From assembly GCA_030248195.1 (NCBI GenBank), contig JASAND010028439.1:1-64000 (forward strand): a stretch of DNA of 64,000 nt, read 5' to 3'. Of this stretch, positions 22,416 through 31,690 are shown in pieces; the stretch's first letter is position 1; every line of letters starts with the position of its first letter. Both the position numbers and the translations under genes were made by a program. Under the pieces are notes generated by a model, which was not told the origin of the DNA, did no database searches, and worked only from the letters and a program-made list of their open reading frames with translations. Origin of the DNA: Trissonchulus latispiculum (lineage: Eukaryota; Nematoda; Enoplea; Enoplida; Ironidae).

Positions 22416-23732
22416 TACGTTCCTGACGCTTTGGACATCCCATCCAATCTTCAATTAACCATCCGAGGAGTAAAGGCACCGGTCGTAGACCCCCAATCAC
22501 GGTGAAAGATACTTTTTGTTTCAAAAAGCGGACCAAAAACATTTGCTTTTTACGTCGAAAGTTGAATAAGCTGTTTTGTTTGAAAGTGAATGTTGGGTCT
22601 GCGATGGTACCTTTCAGTATGCACCGGACAGATTTAATCAAATCTACACGGTTTGAGTTACGTTTTCTTGTACACGGACGTAGGTCGTAATTTTATTATG
22701 TTTTCATTGTCGTTTGGAAGTCAGTCATTTTATGTCACCATTGGGCGTTTTTGTTAGTTTTTTTGAGGTGTTGTTGTGTGTACGCGCGCACACCTCACCT
22801 CCTATCCAGCGTTTCCCCCGACCACTCCAATTCATCCGTACTAATTTGATTTATAGCCTGTATTTTGTTGTTAAACTTGTAGTCATGGTTCATTGTTTTG
22901 AATTCTGACAATTATTAAGTGACGTTGTAGGTTGTTATTATAGCTCACTGCTTTGTCACACCAAACTATTAACAAGATTAGTTGATAATGACTAGGAAGT
23001 TGTAATATTTGCCTGAATACACAGCGATCAACTATAAACAGCTTAAAAAGTAGATGCTGATGGCGACTGCCATCAGACAAGTTTGAATCTTTCATGTTTT
23101 GAGCTCCGAAACGGGGAGCGCACCCAGCCAACTCCCCAGTCAGCTCACCTAATGGAAATGCGTTCGAGTTAGTGTAATGGTCAGTTATTATTTTAATAAT
23201 TATTAATAAAATATTCATACTTAGTCTGACAAATATTTTATCATGAATATTTTAGGCTCAATAGACACAGAGGGACCTTTTTCACCCTCCATGCCTATTG
23301 ATATGAGGCTTAATATAATTAATTATGTTAAATAGTAAAACAGAATATAGCTTAGCTTAGGGATAAGGATGGTTGAATGGATGAAGACTTCCCATTTGAA
23401 AAGGAGGGCCATCCTGGACAAGGATCGTTGGCACAGGAGCCTGCAAATTGCAGGCTCCCCATTGTGCAATTTTAGTCGACTGAAAGAAAGAAAAAACGGA
23501 CAGACGCAAAGCTTTTATTAAATTTAAATCCCAGATGGGTTTCGTTGTGGTGGTTTTGTTTCTTTTCTTTCGTGGTACGAAAACAATCGTTAAAAGAATT
23601 AAAGTATATTTTGAAAACAAAATTTAGAGAAAATATTATATATAAAAAGCAATAGATTGAATTAGACAAAACTAGTTATTGCAGCTCATTGAAACTAATT
23701 ATTACACTACATTACAAGGAAGCCAATTAAAT
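22416..23732. other. No firm gene
   Basis: Open frames at 22378-22908 and 22883-23669 overlap on both strands without domain signals. A GC-rich hairpin-like word, GAGCTCCGAAACGGGGAGC, lies near 23100. Otherwise nothing is supported. Confidence 0.4.
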
Positions 23733-24005
23733 TTACCTATCAAAATTGTAGAAATGAAATTTTAGCTCCAAACATCCTTCCACGCCTCCTTTCAATGACC
23801 CTGTACAATGACCCTTATCTTTTGTTTCGTAAACGCAGCCATTCTCCATGAAGTAAGCGATCAGATCTCCTTGGAAATCTCCAAAAGAATTTGTGGCACA
23901 TTCAAAACACAGAAATTGCAAGACATAGGTTACGTTAACGCTCCAGAAAGAGACGGTAAGAAAAACAAACTTGCCCAAGTTGATGGGACAACAATTGTTC
24001 CCCAT
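23733..24005 (-). CDS. Small secreted Cys-rich protein exon, possibly Ly6/uPAR-like
   Basis: A minus-strand frame of 90 codons. A hydrophobic stretch (KFVFLTVSFW to YVLQF) is followed by LCFECATNSF and spaced cysteines: MENGCVYETK, KGHCTGSLK and VEGCLELKF. The opening C..C and the later single cysteines recall the three-finger (Ly6/uPAR) domain, but the pattern is too short to be sure. The frame stops inside a good donor site (GATAG|GTAAAT), so another exon probably follows at lower coordinates; none was identified. If functional, it would be secreted or lipid-anchored at the cell surface. Confidence 0.35.
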   Translation of the reverse strand: MGNNCCPINLGKFVFLTVSFWSVNVTYVLQFLCFECATNSFGDFQGDLIAYFMENGCVYETKDKGHCTGSLKGGVEGCLELKFHFYNFDR

Positions 24006-24009
24006 TTAC

Positions 24010-24372
24010 CAAAAGTCTATCGAATTGATTAAGGAGGTGAACATTTCTGGCGTACAAACGTTGCGAGGACATGTTTTGGTGGATCGAATTAATTTGGTGA
24101 ATGGTGCCTTCCTGTAAAATCGAATTCAGCAAATTTGAATCAGAAAAAGCTACAGATCCAGCTCTTAGCAGGTACCAACCTCTAGCACAGATCTGCCCAA
24201 AGCTTTAAACTTTTTCAAAACTGGTCGCTTCACCAAAACATAAAAATGGCACCGAGAGTCCAATAACAAATGATAAATTAACTACCTCAGGAGATTGCAC
24301 GGCGAAGCCGAAGACCGTAGGATCCTGGAATCCATTTTGGTCAACCGCAAAGTAATCACATTGAAAGCTCAT
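24010..24372 (-). CDS. Two-exon candidate gene start, unknown product
   Basis: Exon 1 (24286-24372) begins MSFQCDYFAVDQNGFQDPTV and ends QSPE at a GTAGTT donor. Exon 2 (24010-24111) follows a TTTTACAG acceptor and reads EGTIHQINSIHQNMSSQ and onward to QFDRLL before a GTAAAT donor. Both joints are in phase 0, which is the main support. Without the last donor the frame runs on to 23935. No family is recognised. The next exon is not identified; the Cys-rich frame at 23733-24005 overlaps the exon 2 edge, so at most one of the two models is right there. Confidence 0.35.
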
Positions 24373-24835
24373 GTTAAGTAACACAATGATATTTCAAGTT
24401 CAAAAATCGTCACAAAGTATGAAAAATGTAATGAATTTATACCATTTATGAAATTGTCGGAAAATTGAACTAAAAGTTCTACACTTACAGGCAATTTTCA
24501 ACATTTTAAACTAAATTTTATCGATAAGGAAGTGTATTTCCTCTATTTTTCTTTTGTTTCCGTTTTTTCTGCTTTCTTCTGAGGCATGGGTGCTCTTCAT
24601 CTGTTCCAATTCCAAGAATCCAAGACATTGTGCATGCTAAAGAGGTTTAAGTTGCTTCTAGTCTTTGCCATAATACCAATTTAACCATTACATACATAAA
24701 TGTTTGTGTATAAATGTTGCTTTAGCGGAATTTTGGTTTTTAGTTGTTAAAAGTTGCAGTGCATGTGCTGCTTCCGCGTAAAAATTTAAAGGAGTGTGAC
24801 AATATAATTCGAGAAAAACATGTTTATAACAATCG
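24373..24835. other. No supported gene
   Basis: AT-rich, nothing recognisable. Confidence 0.5.
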
Positions 24836-24945
24836 CTAAGAAAGCATTATTCTTTCATAATTTTCATCATCAGTTTCGTAACTGTCTTCTTTCCATATCG
24901 TAGGTTCTGCCATGACTACATCGTCTGATTGTGTACCTTCAATAC
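24836..24945 (-). CDS. Possible acidic tail exon
   Basis: Minus-strand reading DDVVMAEPTIWKEDSYETDD followed by ENYERIMLS and a TAG. Acidic residues around two tyrosines before the stop recall the cytoplasmic tails of family A, but the ending differs and no membrane segment was found. A strong GTGAGT donor lies upstream near 25063. Confidence 0.2.
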
Positions 24946-25243
24946 CGAAAAGTTATCTAACGTAAGATCTATCAGCTTATATCTATCAAGAGCAATGATA
25001 TCAATTATATGTCGTTAAACTTCATAAGGATTTAGCTTTTTAAAAGAAAATGAAAATGACTCACCCAAATGGCGATTAATATACTTTAATCGCAGATACT
25101 GGCATCAGAGGCATTCCACGCGCTGACATAGCCAGCCAGGGGTTCTGATCCCACCAGACCTGGAGCTCACTCTCCCAGAGGGGTGGCCCACAAACTTTGC
25201 ACCCTGCTCCGAATCCGCAACATTAACCTTTCCTTTCAAATTT

Positions 25244-25299
25244 TTGACGTAATTAATTAATTACGCCAAACCGTTCGGCGTGATTAATTAATTACGCCA
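25244..25299. repeat. Paired 22-bp palindromes
   Basis: GACGTAATTAATTAATTACG(CC) and GGCGTGATTAATTAATTACG(CC) lie 9 bases apart. Each is self-complementary and each can also pair with the other. They could be a small hairpin element or a binding site for a dimeric protein. Confidence 0.7.
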
Positions 25300-26084
25300 C
25301 TTTTCATTCCCTAGTTATCGTGATAGATCCATTAGGTGACAAGCAATAGCAGTATGGCAGGTAGTCTAAACGTGTGTACTGTTCAATGAAATTGTACGAT
25401 TTTGCTAAAACTGCGCTCGCTACAAGCACTTGTAGTCACAAACAAACCAGCGATCTTGTAGACAATGTTCGTAACAAAAGTTATATCAGTATTCAAAATT
25501 TCTGCACCGTGTTGAACATGGGGCTAATCGAAACCATGGATTTTTTGTTTGACAACGAGTGACATTTGTGAGGGTCAGTTAATGCTTGTGCGAGTACCGC
25601 TTTTTATCTTCCAAAAAATTATGTAGCAGTCATTTGCTTTGCCTATTCATTTCTTTTAAATTTCTTCTTCAAAATGGCATCTTTAGCAAAATTTAGTATG
25701 TTATGAAATATGTATGCATGAATAAGAGCAATGCTTTACGTCCAGATTGTTACAAAGAAGGAATTCTTATTAGTCAAGTTGTGTAACATTTTTGCTGAGC
25801 ACATTTATTAATGGTGGCATATATAACGTGAGAACTGTTGCATATGTTAGCGTGAAACGGGTGACATATTTTATCAGTGGTGCTCGTGACCTTTAACAGA
25901 GTATGCTTGCAACTTGAAACGAAGACTAAATGGACAGGTACAGTGTCACACTTGTTTTTGATATTTTGGGTGAAATGGATAAATTCTAGTAATTTTGGCT
26001 ATGAATAGGTGAAAATTATGGTCATGAAACGTAATAATTTGACTAGGCTGCATAATCTATCCTGAAAGCATTTGTTGGGTAAGT
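25300..26084. other. No supported gene
   Basis: A 62-codon frame at 25374-25562 has no recognisable domain. Nothing else is supported. Confidence 0.45.
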
Positions 26085-26640
26085 TCTATTGTTGTTCTAA
26101 AAGGGAAATTGTTTAAAAATTCGTTGGGGGGGGGGGGCAAAATAAGTCGAAAACGAAAATAGCCAAGAAAACTTTATATCGTTGGATTCAGCTCATATTA
26201 AACTTTATGATTATGCTATTTTTACTCACTTTCGCTGGATTCGCATTGTCGAAATTTTTGGGTCAAAAGTGGTATTTTTGGAAAAAATCGATTTTCAAAT
26301 TTTGAAAAACTATATTAATCACACGAAAGCTGACACGTAAGCGGTCCTGGAAATCCAATTGAAAATTTTTCCATTGAATGAGTGGCGAGTAATAGCCAGT
26401 CAGAGTTGGAAAAGCGGCAAAGATCAAAGGATTTTGAAAATCGAAAAAGTTGAATAACTATCGCAATTCTTAACGAAAACAGCTTATATTTGTGATACCA
26501 TATGTTTGGAACATGGGTTAATTTTCCACTGAACGGCTAGTTTCTGGCATCTACCGATCTTTCAAAACCGAAAGAAATTGGCATATTTTGATGAATTTTT
26601 TCAAATGTATTTTTCAACCAACGGAAAGTTCATGCCATGA
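26085..26640 (+). repeat. Repeat E, copy 1
   Basis: Matches 51640-52165 in reverse orientation, and its first 240 bases match 52210-52450 directly. Landmarks are TCGTTGGATTCAGCTCA, AAAAAATCGATTTTCAAATT and GCTGACACGTAAGCGG. A poly-G run lies at about 26126. No conserved frame is seen. Confidence 0.8.
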
Positions 26641-26689
26641 CGGTTCAGAAAATATATACATTGCTGCAGCAAAAATGTACCGGTAATTC

Positions 26690-26912
26690 AGTATAAACAA
26701 CAATTTCGTTCCCTACATTTTTGGTCAGACTTTAGAACAGTTGTAGGGTTATATACAGAATCATTCAAGTCCATTTCAAATGCTGCATTCACTGTTTCAG
26801 ATTCAGGTTGCACCCGGTGTGCTCGAAAATATTCATTTATTAATAAAACTAAAAGTAAGAGCATTCCAGTTCCTCGCATTGTAGAAAGTATCCAAAGGCA
26901 AAGTACATCGTA
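26690..26912 (-). pseudogene. Family A membrane-anchor and tail exon, second copy in D
   Basis: Same exon as 3190-3378: a TTTGTTTTAG acceptor, the hydrophobic run MLLLLVLLINEYF, RAHRV and the tail DLNDSVYNPTTVL. One inserted base near the end shifts the last residues (LKSDQKCRE instead of LV and stop), which removes the conserved C-terminus. The membrane segment itself is identical to copy 1. Confidence 0.5.
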
Positions 26913-27230
26913 CTAAAACAAACCAGATGATAACTTAAAATTGTCTTATCGCACATTTCTCTTGGAAGTATTTCGGCCCAGCCAGCTTCTCTTAACGAAA
27001 TCGTTCACTTCGGCATCAGTTTTACGGAGAAAGTTCCACTGACACTCCCAGATAAACTCCACGTCATACATTCTGTAAAGTAACTATAATCTCCGTTCGT
27101 TAGTTAAAGAATTAACAGAAAAAAAGAAGTAATAGGGCTTATCCTTATCCTTTTGTAATAGGGCTTATCCTATTTAAATTTTGAACGCTCTTACAATAGT
27201 GGCCATGTTTCTTCATACCCTAGAAATTTC
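26913..27230 (-). pseudogene. Polymerase fragment, second copy in D
   Basis: The counterpart of 3390-3701 and recognisable base by base, but with more indels. The WEC.W block is still present opposite 27030-27060. An inserted repeat of GGGCTTATCC lies near 27135-27170. Confidence 0.45.
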
Positions 27231-27500
27231 CAAACTTTGTATTTGGTGGGTACGGATCCGTTCCACGAACAACTGTGAAACCCATCAACATAAATCGATT
27301 CGACATGGCCTGAATACGGATCCTGTAGTAATAACCTCTGTTCCCCTTCGTTAAGAGAAGTTTTGATAAGACATCGTGTTTAAATGATAGGTAGGAAAGG
27401 TATCACTTGCCACGTGCCTTGTTGCCTTGTTCAATTTACTTCCTTACTGCGTATGGTCCGATTAAATCACTATCGTTAAATTACATTATATTAAGTTAAA

Positions 27501-27850
27501 TTATATGGGCGGTTCCATGCACATCTGTTCATCGCCACCTTCGATTCCGTCATCGTCTTCAGACGATTCTCCAGGCGTGTTAGCATTCTTCAGATAACTC
27601 TCCTTCAGCTTTTCATAGCTGCCAAGATTTCCGGCAGCTTTTTCTGCCAGTCTTTGTACAGGATCCTCCCATAAATCATTTTTTTTCCTTTCGAATTGTC
27701 AGGGACGATTTTTGACGGGTCCTCGACCAGCCTTTCGTAATACTCTAGTCTACGTTTGGTAAAAGCAGTGTTTCCCACCGTAGAAGCCTCTGCATGCAAC
27801 GTTCGCGTAATCGGAATTAATTTCGTTGGCTCCATAAATAGTCGCTGCAA
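27501..27850 (-). pseudogene. Family B PC4-like protein, copy 2
   Basis: Minus-strand reading starts MEPTKLIPITRTLHAEAST, continues TKRRLEYYERLVEDPSKIVP, DNSKGK, and a helix with WQKKLPEILAAMK. A frameshift near 27605 leads to the acidic end (YLKNANTPGESSED, then EGGDEQMCMEPPI). The N-terminal half is better kept than in copy 1. The strand-loop-KG-helix order suggests a PC4/p15-like nucleic-acid-binding domain. Neighbours are the polymerase fragment and family A tail of duplication D. Confidence 0.45.
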
Positions 27851-28249
27851 GAATATAAAAGCGTAGCTTACTTACTTACTTTGGTTAAGCGGTATTCATT
27901 GCAAGCAAAGTTTAAGGGAATATGCTTTTTTCGTTTCTGGGTAAAAAGTTTAATGATAGGCTACTTGACGGTAAGAACATTAAATAATAGAATTTTAGTT
28001 GAAGTGGTGGTTGTTCAATTAAAAGATTGTTCAGCAAAATGAAATGTTTTATTTGCTGAAACTCTTGTTACAGATTATGCTTAAATGGTTATTAAAATAG
28101 AATTTATCAATTCAAATTTGGGCAAGAACATTCATCTTAAAGATAAGATTTAAGAACTTTCATCTAATAAGATTAAATATTAGTGATTTGAGAATGACAT
28201 TATGTAAACTCTGTCTAATTAGAGGAAAAAATATGCTCCGTACGCTATC

Positions 28250-28420
28250 GGGTGAGCCCCACAAATTGAGCCCCTCACTTCTTCACTATTCTTGTTTACT
28301 TAAGATCTAAATCACAACTACTTAGTTCGTCCAAAATGTGTTTTCTGCGAACTTTAGCGAACAAGAATAGTGAGCGAATTTATTTAACGTGAGGGGATCC
28401 AATTTGTGGAAGGGGCGGCA
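28250..28420. mobile_element. Short foldback element (MITE)
   Basis: The left half (CCCCACAAATTGAGCCCCTC, then TCACTATTCTTGTT) is repeated in inverse at the right (AACAAGAATAGTGA, then GAGGGGATCCAATTTGTGG). About 170 bp, no coding capacity. Related pieces lie at 17490-17560 and inside 56270-56612. Confidence 0.7.
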
Positions 28421-29309
28421 TAGATTTCGCACTAATTAATCCATGATGTCATACTCCTATCTTTGCGTACCCCTGGTTCAAAACAATCACGGATTTTACT
28501 TAAATCACTGGGTCCAATCAAATTTTATAACTAAAACGCTGGTGACACATCATAAAACTAAACTGAACAGTTAATTATGAGTCTATTCCTTGGAGCTTGT
28601 GTTTGTTAGTTAAGATTTTTCACTGAAAAAACGGGTATAGACAAACTGCTCGTTGCTTCGTAAACCATAACCTTTATAATCATGGATTTCTAAAATACAA
28701 CCAGTACCTTTCAACTCAAATTTATTACAACTATATACATCCTTTTAAATGTTTAGAAGTATGTAATGAGTGAAATTATACAACACGAAGTTTAATGCAA
28801 AACATGAAGTTTTGGGGTAAAACTGAAACATAGTCCAGTTTGAGTGCAAATTTTGATGAAGACAGTTTCAGCTTCAATTTCAGTTCTATATTTCTAATAT
28901 AATTTAGGGTACATCAAAAACTACGGAAGATCGAAACGTTATTTTAATCTGCACTCCAGTGAAAGAAACAATATTTCGTTTCGGAACTGTCTCAAATTGA
29001 AAATCAAATAATACGATTTATTAAAACGTTTCATTTAGCAGCTGATATGCGTTTTTTATGCACTTATTTTGCCTGATAGCCAGAGTTTTCTACGTTTTGC
29101 TTACAACAAAAACTTGACTAAAAAGCTGGAGCTATTGTACAGCAGTGTAAGAAACGTAAAAGGGAAGAAACATTATTACGTTTTCTTAGTCAGGTCAAGA
29201 AATAAATCGCATATACGATTTTGCTAACGCACTTTGTTGAAAAATATGATTTATTTCATCTTGAAATTTAAGACAGTTCCTTCCCTATTTTTAGTCACGG
29301 CTTCCAGAT
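28421..29309. other. No supported gene
   Basis: AT-rich, nothing recognisable. Confidence 0.5.
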
Positions 29310-29603
29310 TTAAATATGTATATAAAATTTACCATTTCCAGAATCTGACTCAACAGATTGATAAGCTACATCACTACCATCGGATTCGTTAGATATCTGT
29401 GATTTCGCTGGACTGTTAGTAGCTTGTTGGCTCTGATTAGACGATCCCTCACTCAGGTTAACCCCAGTGTTAACTCTGCTCTGGTTAAAATTATCTTGGC
29501 TTGATGAATCGCCTACAATGTTAAAGTTATCTTTTGTTTTGAATACAGTAGCAATTTTTAATAAGCACATTGTTATAATTTTTAAATGGTATACAAATTT
29601 CAA
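29310..29603 (-). CDS. Ser/Gln/Asn-rich candidate exon
   Basis: Minus-strand frame with TKDNFNIVGDSSSQDNFNQS, then GSSNQSQQATNSPAKSQ and SDGSDVAYQSVESDSGNG, where a GTAAAT donor falls. A weak hydrophobic start (KIITMCLLKIATVF) precedes it. The acidic, Ser-rich make-up with a tyrosine resembles a cytoplasmic tail, but no family link is visible. Confidence 0.25.
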   Translation of the reverse strand: MKFVYHLKIITMCLLKIATVFKTKDNFNIVGDSSSQDNFNQSRVNTGVNLSEGSSNQSQQATNSPAKSQISNESDGSDVAYQSVESDSGNGKFYIHI

Positions 29604-29667
29604 CCGATGTAAAACATCCCCAGTTTAATCAGGACATTCACATCAGCTTTCGAAACTAGTAACATTA

Positions 29668-31085
29668 GAAAAAATAGCAAAACTTTTCTCACATGCTGAC
29701 ATCTGACAGGCGGAATATAGACGAAAAATTTGTTTAACATCGATTTCTCAAAACTGCCGAAATTTCTTCTTGTACCATAATATGAAGGACATATGGGCCG
29801 AGGGACTTTTTTTGGATTTGGCTCAACAAGTCTCAATACTCCAGAAAAGCAAATGCGCGATGGCACGAAATTTCGCAACTTTGTATTCAGTTTTCTCGCA
29901 ACTGGATTCGTTTTACTCAAACCGAAAAAAACATCCCTCCGCAATAGTGCGACTTTTCATTCTGCCAAAAATCACGTGAATCCATTGGGTGGTTTTTGAG
30001 AAATCGATGTTCAAAACAAAATTGTCACAGTTTTGCTAAAATGGTTTTTCGGCGAATTCTCTAGCTTAAAGCAACTAACTTCAGCGAATAGGCATTCATA
30101 AAATGTGCAACTGGACGATGTATCGATTGAGTATAAGCAAGAGTTTATAATAACAAGAGTAAGACACTCAGCTCTTCCTAATAGAATAAGCTTGCCTGCA
30201 AGATGCTCGAAACATTAAGGCCAAAATCTCGGGGGGGGCTTCTCAGCGTATAAACATACAACGCTGACATTTTTAAAAACGGGCGCTTTCGACAAATTAA
30301 ATACTATAACTTAAGCTAGGAAAATCGTACAGCAATAATTTTTATATCATTATGTTGCGTAGAATGAGATCTTTTTAACGATATAAAAACTATATAGTTC
30401 GGTGTAGGTAATCTCTTATAAAACCGGTAATAAAGCATCCGAAAATTCAGGGAATTTCACCATTTCTTAGAAATGCCTTACGTTGTTGCTGAATTTAAGA
30501 GGGATTCTCTTAACCGAACTATATAGTTTTTATATCGTTAAAAAGATCTGATTCTACGCAACATAATGATATAAGAATTATTGCTGTACGATTTTCCTAG
30601 CTCTAGTTATAGTATTTAATTTGTCGAAAGCGCCCGTTTTTAAAAAATGTCAGCGTTGTATGTTTACGCGCTGAGAAGCCCCGCCGAGATTTTGGCCTTA
30701 ATGTTTCGAGCATCTTGCAAGCTTATTCTATTGGGAAGAGCTGAGTGTCTTACTCGTGGTATTATAAACTCTTGGTATAAGTAAGTCAAAATTGTTTGTA
30801 AGTTTTGGCAGTAATTTTGAAAAAGCTGATTTCTTCGAAAATGGCCATTTGTTGACCCCAAAAGTCGTTGTTGGCTTATACTGCTTTAACCACTAGAGAT
30901 AGCTCAAAGGTTGTAAAAGCAAACATGTTCACTTTGGTGCCCTCTTTCCAGCCATAACAACCAATCCGGTGTACCGACTACGTACTGAAAGAATAATAAC
31001 AAAAACCAAAACTTTCCTATCTTTACTCCTAAAATTCGGGAACTTGTCCCAGAATGTTAAAGAGCATGAAAATAATGTATTTGGA
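29668..31085 (+). repeat. Repeat C, copy 2 (split by a foldback element)
   Basis: Matches 18978-19755 on both sides of the foldback element at 30138-30774. At its right end it joins abruptly to a copied piece of the family A/B locus. Confidence 0.85.
30131..30781. mobile_element. Foldback element with about 290-bp arms and 7-bp target duplication
   Basis: The element proper is 30138-30774. It starts CAAGAGTTTATAATAAC and ends with the inverse, TTATAAACTCTTG. The arms match over nearly 290 bases. It is flanked by GTATAAG on both sides (30131-30137 and 30775-30781). The uninterrupted paralogue at 19445 reads GTATAAA once, confirming insertion and target duplication. There is no coding frame. 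A diverged relative is at 16637-17278. Confidence 0.88.
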
Positions 31086-31590
31086 AAGAACTTTTTCGTT
31101 GTGGACAGTGACGAAGAGAGAGAGAAGGGGAGAGGGTGACACTCAACCGATGTCATCACTAATCCTGTATTTCGGTGGTATGGGTGACGACAGCGAGTCA
31201 GAAGCCAGTTTCAATGTAGGTTACAAAGCACATTCATAAATATTTTCATCATAAGACATTAAATATGGAGAGTCATAAATATGGTGAATACTCTGTTGTG
31301 TAGGTCTTTCGTTATAATTACCTACTATAGTAATCAGTCCTTTCCGATAATGTCGAAAGCGCTATTGCTTCAAGTTGGTTTCGGGAAGGGGGTAAGCCAT
31401 ATGAAGGAAAACGGGTTTGTCGAATTTGTGCAAAAATTATTTTAAAACCTCACAACCATAATAAAGAAATCACAACAGCTGTTACCATGTTGGAAAAATT
31501 AAAACGATTGTGTATTAGTTCTGTCACATTTCATGCTTACCAAGTTTTTGCTTGGTGTTACAGCGGTCGTACAGCCACTGGTGTACAGGT
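31085..31590. pseudogene. Copied piece of the family A/B locus
   Basis: Matches 35637-36150. On the plus strand it keeps the end of family B (KNFFVVDSDEERE). On the minus strand it keeps the family A region from VTPSKNLVS through the membrane segment to the tail. Both are frameshifted. The same tail-to-tail layout is preserved, so the two genes were copied together as DNA. Confidence 0.75.
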
Positions 31591-31591
31591 G

Positions 31592-31690
31592 TAATGATAG
31601 GCTACTTGACGGTAAAAACATTGAATAATAGAATTTTAGTTGAGGTGTTGGTTGTTCAATTAATAGATTGTTCTGCAAAATGAAATGATG
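31592..31690. repeat. Duplication D, third fragment
   Basis: GATAGGCTACTTGACGGTAA and the following bases match the right end of both D copies (4404 and 27954). Confidence 0.75.

Larger units (their letters stand above)
26732..28084. repeat. Duplication D, copy 2
   Basis: Second copy of 3195-4533. At its right edge the TTAA that carries an insertion in copy 1 is empty. Confidence 0.85.

Noticed and set aside
25120..25180. T-arm-like GGGGTTCTGATCCCA
   Set aside because: The loop does not match the TTCRA pattern and no acceptor stem pairs.
29770..29999. Overlapping frames in repeat C copy 2
   Set aside because: Not conserved in the paralogous copy at 18978-19755.
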